Positions 8,452 to 17,274 are shown, counted from the stretch's first letter. The stretch is 64,000 bases of DNA from Pseudanabaena sp. lw0831 (GCF_016584665.1 NZ_BBJB01000065.1:1-64000); one strand, 5' to 3'. Numbers and translations: made by a program. The notes: generated by a model not told the origin, from the sequence alone.

Positions 8452-8627
8452 CAGAACACCTCTCCATTCGGCGTAATTTGGAACTCTAGATCTTCAGTAT
8501 TTCCAGCCAAAACGTACAGATTATTTGTTCGCTCATCAATGCAGGCAATATGTACAGGCTGAAGCATAATATACGTTAACCAATAGATCAGACGATATAA
8601 GCCTCTCAGTTGAGCATCAGTAGGCAT
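8451..8627 (-). CDS. DUF6888 family small protein
   Basis: 58 residues, read directly from the minus strand: ATG at 8627, ends in GEVF then TGA at 8453-8451. The text (LRGLYRLIYWLTYIML, then DERTNNLYVLAGN and ITPNGE) fits the DUF6888 pattern of an N-terminal helix and a short beta hairpin. It is the first gene of the pair and overlaps the DUF6887 start by one base. Function unknown. Confidence 0.75.
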   Translation of the reverse strand: MPTDAQLRGLYRLIYWLTYIMLQPVHIACIDERTNNLYVLAGNTEDLEFQITPNGEVF

Positions 8628-8668
8628 TTAAGTTTTTATTCCACACAATCCGATTGTAGCACTAGATT

Positions 8669-8959
8669 TTAGCGAATATATCTAATAATTTCAGCTTTAT
8701 CTGTCAACCTAACAGAATCTGTTGTTGCTTCAATCATGGTCGCATGAGGAATAACTCGTTCCACATCAGTAATAGCACTAGAAATAGCCTCGGAAACAGA
8801 CGAAGCCTCACGCATAAAATTTAGTGCAATATACCCTTTATTCCCAACACCAATTAAAGCGTCATCACACCCATTTTCATAGAGTTGCTCAACATACTCA
8901 TTGGGGTCAACTTGTGAATCTGGGAGATTAAACTTCAACGTAAAGTCATAATCTTTCAT
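8669..8959 (-). CDS. Cyanobacterial DNA-binding-family protein lacking its HTH end
   Basis: 96 residues (YDFTLKFNLPDSQVDPNEYV, GCDDALIGVGNKGYIALNF, REASSVSEAISSAITDVERV). The N-terminal ~90 residues match a cyanobacterial family whose members usually continue, after the LTD-x-AEI step, into an AlpA/MerR-type helix-turn-helix and a C-terminal segment. Here the frame stops at TAA six residues after LTDKAEI, so the DNA-binding part is missing. I found no HTH continuation in the other frames. Either the gene is a truncated relic or the N-terminal domain acts alone, for example as a dimerisation module. Confidence 0.6.
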   Translation of the reverse strand: MKDYDFTLKFNLPDSQVDPNEYVEQLYENGCDDALIGVGNKGYIALNFMREASSVSEAISSAITDVERVIPHATMIEATTDSVRLTDKAEIIRYIR

Positions 8960-8993
8960 AGCTCATTCTTTCTCTTTATACGAATTAGTTTTT

Positions 8994-9029
8994 ACAAGAA
9001 AGAGAGGGCGATCGCCCTCTCTTTCTTGT
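8994..9029. terminator. Perfect 36-bp palindrome around a HIP1 site
   Basis: Fully self-complementary, centred on GGCGATCGCC, ending in ACAAGAAAG and its complement. It sits 20 bp past the stop of the M48 protease gene on the minus strand and could terminate it. With no loop bases it differs from the triloop family. Confidence 0.65.
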
Positions 9030-9048
9030 GAGATATATGGGTTAGGAA

Positions 9049-10782
9049 CTATTTAACGAAAAATAGTAGCGTACCGATCGCTAAAAAGACGATTGACAAA
9101 ACCAAACCCCAAAAGGCAGGATGACTCGAAACTTTGTTGCCATTTTTGGTAGATAGAAGTTCTAAATCCATCCAAGATGCAACACCGCGACGGAACCAAC
9201 CTTTTGCTGTGGTTTCTGTTCCGATCAAGCCTTCTACACGCTTCATTCCGAAGAAGAAATTACCAAAAGGGCCCCAACGCGAAGCATAGAGCAGATACAT
9301 CATGCCAGTTTTGTCCTGTAACTTCAGGTCAGAACCAAACACATAACCTGCATCGCCACGACCAATCAGAGTTCCTTCCAATTGCACAGGTTGACCGCGC
9401 AAAGGGCTAGCGTAGGCATCAGACATGAGCATAATCACATCATTCGCAGGCGCATTCTTGGAACTTGGATACATGACCGATCGCTTAAAGATCATCACCG
9501 CACCAAGCAACAATAGAGGAATTGCCACAAATGCTCTCAGCCCTCCAATACTTGTGTATGTAGCAGCACCGATCGCTAAACCAACTGCGATCGCGATAAA
9601 CTCTGCGCCATAAAGCAGGACATCTTGATAGAACGTTCCATAGAGACGTTTTTTGTCGAGGCGTTTACCTTCGGCAACTACATGTCCCATATCAAATTCC
9701 ATATCTAAGCCCAGTTGCTCAGCATAGTTACTGAGAGCGCGAACTCGCTTACCCGTCAGCGGATGAGTCGAATTTAACTCCATCCACCATGCCCAAGGAT
9801 TAAATAAATCCCAGAGAAATAGGCGACCAACTTTTTCTGGAGAAGAAGAAATTTGATAGGCAGTACCAGTAGAAGCCGCAGCTTTAGCATCGTAAATACC
9901 CAGAGCGCGAGTACCTTGCATCAAACGGCTTGGTTCTTTAGACTTCTCGGTTTCCTGGACAATGCCATAGGCAATTTTAACCAGAGAGCGAGATAGAGCA
10001 TTAGGATTACCAGTCTGCTCAGCAGCAAAATGGTCAGCGAAATATTCTCTAGTGCGTGATAGGTAAAGCACCATATATGTACCAATGATGTAAAACGCAT
10101 AGGCGATAAATGCCGTAACCATCGCTGCATTTTCGGCACGTTCATCATTAATTCTTTTGCCGAGTTCACGGATGGTGACATAGAGCAAATAGGTGATCTG
10201 CACCAATGTCGAAGCCACAGTCATCACCGCAAAATCCCAATGGACAATATGTCCCAATTCATGGGCATAAACGGTAGCAGCTTCATCATCGTCAAGATAC
10301 TTAAACAAACCTGCACTGACTACTAGACGAGCGCTATCTGGCAAAGCGCCATAGGTAAAAGCAGTTGGATTATTATCATCAATGATGCCGAGGCGAGGCT
10401 GCTTCAGCTTCTTAAGACTACAGATGCGCTGAATCACACGCGCCGATTCGGGGCTGAGTCGCTCGATTTCTTCGATCTTCACCCAGCGAGTATGATAGAG
10501 CCAGCCTTGAGTCAAGTCCATGATCCAAGGCGACACAAAGAAAATAATCGCATTCACCACAATCGTGACTAGAACTGCAACGCCAAATCCAAGAATAGGG
10601 TTGGGACTATTGACGATAAAAATGGTGGCGGTAACTAGTGAAAATACAATCCCCACAAGTAAGGCGATCGTAATACTAGAGGCTAGCGCAAGGTTACCTG
10701 CGATTTTAGCTGTGGCAAGACTTGCGCCAACTTGAGCAGCCCGTCCTGCTTTTTGTGGAAGTTCTGATTCTGGTGTGGACAT
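9049..10782 (-). CDS. M48 family membrane zinc metalloprotease (HtpX-like)
   Basis: 577 residues. Two hydrophobic helices follow a short N-terminus (~25-55 and ~65-90), then the M48 catalytic motif AHELGHIVHWD (HExxH) and the later Glu in SRTREYFADHFA, so the active site looks intact. Two more helices follow, then a C-terminal ~150-residue extension absent from plain HtpX. It probably acts in membrane-protein quality control. The ATG at 10782 is preferred over the TTG at 10797 because GAGG lies 6-9 bp before it. Overall close to the M48 peptidases common in cyanobacteria. Confidence 0.9.
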   Translation of the reverse strand: MSTPESELPQKAGRAAQVGASLATAKIAGNLALASSITIALLVGIVFSLVTATIFIVNSPNPILGFGVAVLVTIVVNAIIFFVSPWIMDLTQGWLYHTRWVKIEEIERLSPESARVIQRICSLKKLKQPRLGIIDDNNPTAFTYGALPDSARLVVSAGLFKYLDDDEAATVYAHELGHIVHWDFAVMTVASTLVQITYLLYVTIRELGKRINDERAENAAMVTAFIAYAFYIIGTYMVLYLSRTREYFADHFAAEQTGNPNALSRSLVKIAYGIVQETEKSKEPSRLMQGTRALGIYDAKAAASTGTAYQISSSPEKVGRLFLWDLFNPWAWWMELNSTHPLTGKRVRALSNYAEQLGLDMEFDMGHVVAEGKRLDKKRLYGTFYQDVLLYGAEFIAIAVGLAIGAATYTSIGGLRAFVAIPLLLLGAVMIFKRSVMYPSSKNAPANDVIMLMSDAYASPLRGQPVQLEGTLIGRGDAGYVFGSDLKLQDKTGMMYLLYASRWGPFGNFFFGMKRVEGLIGTETTAKGWFRRGVASWMDLELLSTKNGNKVSSHPAFWGLVLSIVFLAIGTLLFFVK

Positions 10783-10950
10783 AAAATCCTCTATCAATTT
10801 TATTGAGACTTAGTTTGAGCCTTAGTTTGAGTATTAGTCCCGTATCATGATGTTTTTGTTGCAAGCTGCCCCAATCAACATCGACATAATTCAATACAAA
10901 TTATGATATAGCGATCGCCATAATCATGATTTTACGTAAAGATTAAATTT

Positions 10951-11003
10951 CATCTGTCCGTAATAACAATTCTCAAAATGAGAATTGTTATTACGGACAG
11001 ATG
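10951..11003. repeat. 53-bp palindrome upstream of leuC
   Basis: Perfect 25-bp arms (starting CATCTGTCCGTAATAAC) with an AAA loop. A+T-rich tip and no GC apex, so it stands outside the main hairpin family. It ends 87 bp before the leuC start and lies between divergent genes; it could be a leader hairpin or an operator. Confidence 0.75.
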
Positions 11004-11090
11004 GGGATAACTTAAAAACTTCCGATCTCGGACTATAATTTAATTTACAAAACAAGTAGGAATCAACATCTACGCAAGGACATCACAATT

Positions 11091-12410
11091 ATGGGAATGA
11101 CACTCACCGAAAAGATTTTGGCAAAAGCGTCGGGCAAAAGTCACATTAGCCCAGGCGAAAATATTTGGGTGAATGCTGACCTGCTAATGACCCATGATGT
11201 CTGTGGCCCTGGCACGATCGGTGTATTTAAGCGTGAATTTGGTCAAGATGCCAAGGTGTGGGACAAAGAAAAATTAGTATTGATCCCCGATCACTATATT
11301 TTTACCAAAGATACAAGAGCTAATCGCAATATTGATATTTTGAGAGAATTTGCCAAAGAGCAAGACATTAAGTATTTCTACGACATTACCGATCTTTCAG
11401 ATTTTAAAGCAAATCCTGACTATAAAGGTGTTTGCCATATTGCCCTTGCGCAAGAAGGTCACACGCGACCAGGTGAAGTACTATTTGGCACTGATTCACA
11501 TACCTGTAATGCGGGAGCCTTTGGACAATTTGCCACAGGCATCGGCAATACCGATGCTGCCTTTGTTTTGGGAACGGGCAAATTATTGCTAAAGGTTCCT
11601 GCCTCGATGAAGTTTGTCTTTGATGGTGAAATGCCGCCTTACTTGTTGGCTAAGGATTTGATTTTGCAAGTAATTGGTGATATCGGCGTTAGTGGTGCAA
11701 ACTATCGCGCTTTACAGATTGAAGGCGAAGCGATCGCCAAAATGACCATGGAAGAGCGGATGACGATCTGCAATATGGCGATCGAGGCTGGCGGTAAAAA
11801 TGCCGTGATTGCGCCAGATCAGACTACCTTCGACTATGTGCGATCGCGCACTGACAAGCCCTTTGAGTCGCTCTACGCCGATGCTGATGCTGAGTACTAT
11901 TACGTCAAGCATTACGATGTCTCCAAACTAGAACCCGTAGTGGCAAAGCCTCACTCTCCTGACAATCGCGCTCTTGTTCGCGAAGTGCAAGATGTGAAGA
12001 TCGATCGCGTATATATCGGCTCCTGCACTGGTGGTAAAACAGAAGACTTCTATCACGCCGCCCAATTGATCAAAGGTCAACAGGTCAAGGTTCCCACTTA
12101 CCTTGTACCAGCAACACAGAAGGTTTACAACGATCTATTCAGCTTGAAGATTGATGGCTTGACACTCTCAGAAATCTTCTTGCAAGCGGGTTGTATTGAA
12201 CCAGCTTCACCATCCTGTGCTGGTTGCTTGGGTGGACCACAAGATACATTTGGGCGCGTCAATGAAGCGGAAGTTTGTGTCTCGACGACAAACCGTAATT
12301 TTCCTGGTCGAATGGGTAATAAGCAAGCGCAAATTTACCTTGCTTCGCCCTATACGGCGGCGGCTTCTGCTTTGACAGGACATATCACCGATCCACGTGA
12401 TTTCATGTAA
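11091..12410 (+). CDS. leuC: 3-isopropylmalate dehydratase large subunit
   Basis: Catalyses the isomerisation of 2- to 3-isopropylmalate in leucine synthesis, together with a small LeuD subunit that is not in this window. The 439-residue product has the aconitase-family [4Fe-4S] ligands C312 (GSCTGG) and C376/C379 (CAGC), plus the GTDSHTCNAGAFG substrate loop. It belongs to the shorter, archaeal-like LeuC/HacA group seen in cyanobacteria. It stands alone after a 25-bp-arm palindrome. Its TAA stop abuts a small inverted-repeat element. A homoaconitase-type activity cannot be fully excluded from sequence alone. Confidence 0.92.
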   Translation: MGMTLTEKILAKASGKSHISPGENIWVNADLLMTHDVCGPGTIGVFKREFGQDAKVWDKEKLVLIPDHYIFTKDTRANRNIDILREFAKEQDIKYFYDITDLSDFKANPDYKGVCHIALAQEGHTRPGEVLFGTDSHTCNAGAFGQFATGIGNTDAAFVLGTGKLLLKVPASMKFVFDGEMPPYLLAKDLILQVIGDIGVSGANYRALQIEGEAIAKMTMEERMTICNMAIEAGGKNAVIAPDQTTFDYVRSRTDKPFESLYADADAEYYYVKHYDVSKLEPVVAKPHSPDNRALVREVQDVKIDRVYIGSCTGGKTEDFYHAAQLIKGQQVKVPTYLVPATQKVYNDLFSLKIDGLTLSEIFLQAGCIEPASPSCAGCLGGPQDTFGRVNEAEVCVSTTNRNFPGRMGNKQAQIYLASPYTAAASALTGHITDPRDFM

Positions 12411-12497
12411 TACCAATTCTCAACTAGATAGGATGGGCAGCGCTTCGCGCCGCCCATCCTATCCCTAAAATGTCAACGTCATTTTGACAACTGGTAT
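12410..12497. mobile_element. Small inverted-repeat element (MITE-like) at the leuC stop
   Basis: Outer imperfect inverted repeats (ATACCAATTCTCAA at 12410-12423; TTGACAACTGGTAT at 12484-12497) enclose a hairpin of 37 bp (12427-12463, apex GCGCTTCGCGC, stem GATAGGATGGGC). The left end overlaps the final A of the leuC stop codon. No coding capacity. I read it as a non-autonomous element. Confidence 0.6.
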
Positions 12498-12532
12498 AGT
12501 TTTTTGCTTAAGGCAATGTGTCGGCAATATAA

Positions 12533-13201
12533 ATGTGTTCAAGTAGTACAAGTATTAATAGTTTGGTCAAAACAAAAGTTATTGAATGTTATGGATCCCA
12601 AGGATATGAAGTTATTCACCAACCTCATATTCAGCAGCTTCCATTCGATTTAAATGGATATAGCCCAAATTTACTGGTAAAAATATCCGAAAATCAGGGA
12701 TTTATTGTTGAGGTAAAAGATGTGGCGACAAATTTGCCAGTTTCTCACTATCGAGAGGTTGCCAAAAATGTTGCTGAGCATAGTGGCTGGCGATTTTTGC
12801 TGATCACTGGAGAAGATGCAACGCCGATCGCTGAAGAAGATATTCCAGATCATAAACTTACGCAATCACAAATCTTGCATCGCAAAGAACGGATCGCCAA
12901 ATTAATCTCGATTGGAGAACATGAGGCTGCTTTTCTATCGCTTTGGATATTTGCCGAGATCTTGATGCGAAGACATGCAAGACACAAATTAATTCCAATT
13001 GATCGCTTACCAACGATTTTGATGATCAATCATCTTCACGATCAGCTAGGCATTTCTAATCATCAGTTTGAGAGAGCGATCGCTTTGAACGAAATTAGAA
13101 ATCGTGTCGCCCATGGATTTCCAGTGAAGTCAATCAAACTAAATGATGCGATCGAAAGACTCCTAAATTTAGTTGATGAATTTATCTCCATGCAAACATA
13201 A
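12533..13201 (+). CDS. Predicted nuclease-HEPN-like two-domain protein
   Basis: 222 residues. The N-terminal ~100 residues look like a restriction-endonuclease-type fold: SPNLLVKI, then GFIVEVKD (E60-x-K62). The acidic residue usual in the first motif is Asn here (N46), so catalysis is doubtful. The C-terminal half is helical and ends with an R189-N-x3-H194 motif (NEIRNRVAHGF), as in HEPN proteins. A pairing of this kind is known from the REase_AHJR-like group; I infer, but cannot confirm, membership. The start follows a MITE-like element; no clear ribosome site. A stress or defence role is possible. Confidence 0.6.
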   Translation: MCSSSTSINSLVKTKVIECYGSQGYEVIHQPHIQQLPFDLNGYSPNLLVKISENQGFIVEVKDVATNLPVSHYREVAKNVAEHSGWRFLLITGEDATPIAEEDIPDHKLTQSQILHRKERIAKLISIGEHEAAFLSLWIFAEILMRRHARHKLIPIDRLPTILMINHLHDQLGISNHQFERAIALNEIRNRVAHGFPVKSIKLNDAIERLLNLVDEFISMQT

Positions 13202-13205
13202 CCGA

Positions 13206-13243
13206 GATTCGTAGGGGCAATTCATGAATTGCCCCTACGAATC
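13206..13243. repeat. 38-bp palindrome
   Basis: Arms of 18 bp (GATTCGTAGGGGCAATTC) around AT, directly after the stop of the preceding gene. This GGGGCAATTCATGAATTGCCCC core is a dispersed repeat I have seen described in several cyanobacteria. Confidence 0.75.
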
Positions 13244-13263
13244 TTGGTTAATGCGTAAGTCCT

Positions 13264-13296
13264 AATAAAAGGGCGTGCAAAGCACGTCCTTTTATT
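13264..13296 (-). terminator. Terminator of the malic enzyme gene
   Basis: 15-bp arms with one G-T mismatch and an AAA loop (apex GCAAAGC on the plus strand), adjoining the minus-strand stop codon. Confidence 0.8.
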
Positions 13297-14687
13297 TATG
13301 CGTTAGCTAGTCCTTGCTGACGTGCTACTGCATGTACTGCGGCAGCAACAGCATGAGAAACGCGGGGATCAAATACAGAAGGAATGATAAAATCAGGAGC
13401 AAGATCGCTACTGCTGACTAAAGAGGCGATCGCTTGCGCAGCACCTAAATTCATTTGAGTCGTGATTTGGGTAACCCTTGCATCAAGTGCACCACGGAAA
13501 ATCCCTGGGAACGCCAATACGTTATTGATTTGGTTGGCATAGTCACTGCGACCTGTGGCGATCACTGCGACATCGTTTTCCACTAGTTCAGGCTGAATTT
13601 CGGGATTAGGATTTGCCATTGCAAAGACAATTGGTGCAGGAGCCATACTTCTGACCATCTCAGGCGTAAGAGCGCCCTTTACACTTAAGCCGATAAACAT
13701 GTCAGCCCCTTTGATCACCTCTGCGAGAGAACCAGAGCGATCGCTAGCAAATTCTAGTTTTTCAGCCGTGAGATCGGGGCGATCTTTGCTAATACAGCCT
13801 CTAGAGTCGCACATCTCGATTCGCTTCACACCTGCTTCACGCAGAAGACGAGCTACAGCGATACCTGAGGCTCCAGCTCCATTCATCACAATTCGCACTG
13901 TGTCGATAGGTTTGCTGACAACTTTGAGGGCGTTGAGTGTAGCCGCAACTACAACGATCGCTGTGCCATGTTGGTCATCATGATAAACAGGAATATCTAA
14001 TTCGGCTTTGAGTCGTCTTTCAATTTCAAAGCAGCGTGGAGCGCTAATATCTTCGAGGTTTATGCCACCGAATGCAGGAGAAATGCGTTTTACGGTTTCC
14101 ACGATTTCATCGACATCTTTAGTATTCAAGCAAATCGGGAATGCATCTAGTCCAGCAAATTGTTTGAAGAGCATGGCTTTACCTTCCATGACAGGCATGG
14201 CAGCTTCAGGACCAATATCGCCTAGTCCCAAAACAGCCGTACCATCGGTAACTACAGCGATCGTGTTGCATTTAATCGTGTAGTCATAAACTTTGCGTTT
14301 ATCTTCCGCGATCGCCATGCAAACGCGCCCAACCCCAGGGGTATAGACCATCGCAAGATCATCTTGATTTTTTACCGCAACTTTTGCTTCGAGATGGATT
14401 TTGCCACCTTTATGAACTTGGAAAGTGCGATCGTAAACTTCAAGAATGCGAATTTCGGGGACTGCCTTGACAACGGCAATCAATTTGTCCATATGCTCGG
14501 TACTATAAGCATTTACGTTGATATCGCGCACTGAAATTTTGCGAGTCTGTTGGATGAGGTCAATCTGTCCGAGATTCCCTCCCGCTTCAGCTAGAACGCC
14601 AATGACTGAAGATAGCATTCCTGCGCGGTTGAGGAGTTGCACGCGGATGGTTAAGCTAAAGCTGGGATTAGGTGTTAGTTGTTGCAT
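13296..14687 (-). CDS. NAD(P)-dependent malic enzyme with N-terminal ACT domain
   Basis: Decarboxylates malate to pyruvate, with NAD(P) reduction, in the cytoplasm. 463 residues from the ATG at 14687. The N-terminal ~75 residues (SLTIRVQLLNRAGMLSSVIGVL) form an ACT domain, probably amino-acid sensing. The rest is the MaeB/SfcA core: VYTPGVGRV, the catalytic KCNTIAVVTDGTAVLG stretch, VYHDDQHGTA metal site, and NGAGASGIAVARLL for NAD(P). A longer reading frame to 14777 would run through a perfect palindrome (14704-14738), so I take the internal ATG. The hairpin then lies 17 bp upstream of the start codon. Confidence 0.9.
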   Translation of the reverse strand: MQQLTPNPSFSLTIRVQLLNRAGMLSSVIGVLAEAGGNLGQIDLIQQTRKISVRDINVNAYSTEHMDKLIAVVKAVPEIRILEVYDRTFQVHKGGKIHLEAKVAVKNQDDLAMVYTPGVGRVCMAIAEDKRKVYDYTIKCNTIAVVTDGTAVLGLGDIGPEAAMPVMEGKAMLFKQFAGLDAFPICLNTKDVDEIVETVKRISPAFGGINLEDISAPRCFEIERRLKAELDIPVYHDDQHGTAIVVVAATLNALKVVSKPIDTVRIVMNGAGASGIAVARLLREAGVKRIEMCDSRGCISKDRPDLTAEKLEFASDRSGSLAEVIKGADMFIGLSVKGALTPEMVRSMAPAPIVFAMANPNPEIQPELVENDVAVIATGRSDYANQINNVLAFPGIFRGALDARVTQITTQMNLGAAQAIASLVSSSDLAPDFIIPSVFDPRVSHAVAAAVHAVARQQGLANA

Positions 14688-14703
14688 CGTGAAGAGTAAG
14701 TAA

Positions 14704-14738
14704 TTGCATAGAGTCAGGCTTTGCCTGACTCTATGCAA
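14704..14738. repeat. 35-bp palindrome before the malic enzyme start
   Basis: 16-bp arms (TTGCATAGAGTCAGGC) with TTT loop, apex GCTTTGC. It lies 16 bp upstream of the chosen start codon, not at a gene end, so it would form in the mRNA leader. Confidence 0.85.
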
Positions 14739-14788
14739 TGTTACCTGATTGTTTGTTTGCATTGCGTTACAAATCACACGATTTCACG

Positions 14789-14823
14789 AAAGCAAAAGAA
14801 GCCCGTCGCGCTTCTTTTGCTTT
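14789..14823 (-). terminator. Hairpin behind the MFS gene
   Basis: About 14-bp arms (AAAGCAAAAGAAGC) with a short CCGTCGC-type loop, 19 bp past the stop of the MFS transporter on the minus strand and ending in T's. Confidence 0.75.
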
Positions 14824-14841
14824 ATCAAAGGGAGATAAAAT

Positions 14842-16236
14842 CTATGACTGCTCGACTAATTGGCGGGCAATGTACCAAGTGAGAATACCTGTGGCGATCG
14901 CGATCGCACTTAGTGCAAAAATAACCCTCTGCAATCCAAAATAGGATTCGGCAATCCCTGCAACCGATAGCGGCAAACTCAGTGCAATATTCACGGCATT
15001 ATTTTGTAAGCCAAAGACTTTACCGCGCACTTCTTCAGGGGTTTCTTCTTGAATTACCGTCTGCATCGGAATTACGCATAATCCCGCAAAAATCCCTGTA
15101 CCCGCGATCGCAATTAGCCCCAATACAAAGCGATCGCTAAAAACAGCTAGCATCCCCAAAAATGCTGACATTCCAAGGGAGCCAATTAAAGAAAGCATTT
15201 GACGGCTACAGCGATCGCCTAGTTTTGCCACGATCCCCGCTCCGATCGCCATGCCCACACTTGCCACGGCGAGCAAAAATCCAAACTGCTCAGATTTAAT
15301 TTCGGGCATTACTTCTGCTAAACGCACGGCAAGTACTGTCAGCGCCGCAATGATTGAAAAGGTACAAATTAATTGAATCAGTGCTGATAGCGAAGTTTTT
15401 TTATGCTTAAGATATTGCAAACCCTCTTTGATGTCATTCCAGAGATGAAAGCTATCACGGTGTAGATCTTCTTTGGTTTCGCCTGTTTTCAATAGAATCA
15501 GAATAATTCCTGCGACTAAATAACTACCGCCAACAAGGATTTCTTGACCGACATTATGCCAAAGATGATCGGATAGGGCTAAAAGTGGTTCGCCAAGAGC
15601 AAATCCTAAAATTAACGCCCCCATGATCGTGGTTGTGTAGAGCGAATTTGCCGATAGTAACTTTGGTTTCTCGACTACGAGCGTAATCGCTGATTGTTCG
15701 GCAGGGGTGAAGAACTGCGTGAAGGTGGAGACCAGAAAAGTAATACATAGTAATCCCCAAAAGCCAGTCGGTGCGCCCCAAGGTAGCACGCTGTTTCTCG
15801 TAACCCAGAGTAGTAGGGGAATGCTGAGAACCAATACTCCACGCAGAATATTTGAGCTAACTAAAACTGTTTTTTTATTCCAACGATCCACATATACGCC
15901 AGCGATCGATCCAAATAAAATCGCGGGAATTGTGAATGACACCATGACTGCGGAGACCCAACCGCTAATCGTTTCGCCCTCATGCTGAAATTGTGTAGAA
16001 ACGATCGCAATTACGAGTACTAAAAAGATTTTGTCTGCGATCTGCGAAAAAACCTGTCCAGTCCACAGTGATAAAAAATTAGGATTACGAAGAACCGACT
16101 TAGAATCAGTTGACAATGAATCAGTTAGCAGTTCAGGAGTGTCTACTGTATCGCCATTGTTCGCATGAGTATCAGCATGGTGGGGATCGGGAATCTCTGG
16201 CAGATTTGGTGTAGGCGGATCGAATAAATGGGTCAT
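14842..16236 (-). CDS. MFS transporter
   Basis: 464 residues with about 12 hydrophobic segments starting near residue 55; the first ~50 residues are a soluble, Asp/Pro/His-rich tail. The loop between helices 2 and 3 (AGVYVDRWNKKTVLV) is the major-facilitator signature. It resembles the MFS_3/enterobactin-exporter-like group, so a drug or siderophore efflux role is possible, substrate unknown. Its ATG overlaps the recO stop codon (ATGA), showing translational coupling to recO. A hairpin terminator follows. Confidence 0.88.
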   Translation of the reverse strand: MTHLFDPPTPNLPEIPDPHHADTHANNGDTVDTPELLTDSLSTDSKSVLRNPNFLSLWTGQVFSQIADKIFLVLVIAIVSTQFQHEGETISGWVSAVMVSFTIPAILFGSIAGVYVDRWNKKTVLVSSNILRGVLVLSIPLLLWVTRNSVLPWGAPTGFWGLLCITFLVSTFTQFFTPAEQSAITLVVEKPKLLSANSLYTTTIMGALILGFALGEPLLALSDHLWHNVGQEILVGGSYLVAGIILILLKTGETKEDLHRDSFHLWNDIKEGLQYLKHKKTSLSALIQLICTFSIIAALTVLAVRLAEVMPEIKSEQFGFLLAVASVGMAIGAGIVAKLGDRCSRQMLSLIGSLGMSAFLGMLAVFSDRFVLGLIAIAGTGIFAGLCVIPMQTVIQEETPEEVRGKVFGLQNNAVNIALSLPLSVAGIAESYFGLQRVIFALSAIAIATGILTWYIARQLVEQS

Positions 16237-17069
16237 ATATTAAAAAAACAGTTATCAATCAGAGCCGAAGACTGGATTGGTCTATCAAAATGATACTGTG
16301 CATAGGCTCGTAACAATCTTTCAACTGCAAGCCAATCTGTTGGATTAGTTTCTAAAATATTATCTGCTAAATCAGTCTGGGCAAGTTCTTGCATAGCCAG
16401 AAGTTCGGACGCTGTTAGGTAGTGACTGATGCGATTGTGTATAGCTTCACTCATGCTTGATTCAGCGCTATCAGAGTTCGGATTACCGTCACTAGCAAGA
16501 TCGGTTATTTCAAGATTAACTACGCCGCCGCCGACAATACTAAAACCTGCTTTCCATTTTTGTTGTTCGCGATTTGCCATAACTGGGCTTTGACTGATAC
16601 AACAGCTATGTACTTGGGGTGCAAATCCTGCGATCGCCAGTAAATGGTATGTCCCATGATTTAAATGCGCCAAGACATTTTGATTCTCAGCATCCTGAAT
16701 ACGATTTAGATGCTCAACTAGCACTAAAAATAGCTCTTCTTGGGGCTGAGATGATAATGCTTGCATCAGGGCAAGTTCCGACAAATATTGTGCGGCGGTA
16801 AGCTTAGCTAGAGTTTTCCCCAAACCCACAAAAGATTGCAAAACTTCAGCATGTTTAATGCGATCCATATTGCGCCCTACGGAAATCTGCAAATCATTGA
16901 CCACAAATAAGCCCGATCGCCCTGCCATTGCTGAGCGATGTTTTCGCGCTCCTGCGGCGACAGCTCTGATCAAGCCATGCTCCTTAGTGAGAATGGTTAA
17001 TAGGCGATCGTTTTCACCTAAAGGCATCCCCTTAAGATTTATTCCTGTGGCTCGATATTCTTTAGGCAA
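16233..17069 (-). CDS. recO: DNA repair protein RecO
   Basis: Helps RecR load RecA onto SSB-coated single-stranded DNA in the RecFOR pathway. 278 residues with the RecO_N OB-fold at residues ~1-80 (ATGINLKGMPLGENDRLLTI, KEHGLIRAVAAGARK) and the helical RecO_C domain after it. The zinc-binding four-Cys knob of some bacterial RecO proteins is reduced here to a CC pair in HSCCISQ. The start ATG at 17069 follows a 57-bp palindrome that ends 20 bp upstream. First gene of an overlapping pair with the MFS transporter. Confidence 0.9.
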   Translation of the reverse strand: MPKEYRATGINLKGMPLGENDRLLTILTKEHGLIRAVAAGARKHRSAMAGRSGLFVVNDLQISVGRNMDRIKHAEVLQSFVGLGKTLAKLTAAQYLSELALMQALSSQPQEELFLVLVEHLNRIQDAENQNVLAHLNHGTYHLLAIAGFAPQVHSCCISQSPVMANREQQKWKAGFSIVGGGVVNLEITDLASDGNPNSDSAESSMSEAIHNRISHYLTASELLAMQELAQTDLADNILETNPTDWLAVERLLRAYAQYHFDRPIQSSALIDNCFFNI

Positions 17070-17089
17070 TTTTGACCTCGTTAGGGTTT

Positions 17090-17146
17090 AAAGAACCAAT
17101 TTTTTGTTGGTGCAGCGAAGCCGCACCAACAAAAAATTGGTTCTTT
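17090..17146. repeat. 57-bp palindrome upstream of recO
   Basis: 24-bp perfect arms (AAAGAACCAATTTTTTGTTG...) around AGCGAAGCC, apex GCGAAGC. Lies 20 bp before the recO start codon. Confidence 0.85.
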
Positions 17147-17274
17147 ATTTTACTGTCAGTAGTTAAATGGACTAAAATAGAGATCATCTAGCAATCATCG
17201 ATTGTTTGATATCGGAATCAGTCACTGATTTGATTCTTTGCCCATCTTTTGCCGATTTAATCATTTTTTCCATA

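Noticed and set aside
14704-14777. Longer malic enzyme N-terminus
   Set aside because: The extra 30 codons run through a perfect palindrome and are unlike the family; the ATG at 14687 gives the expected ACT domain.
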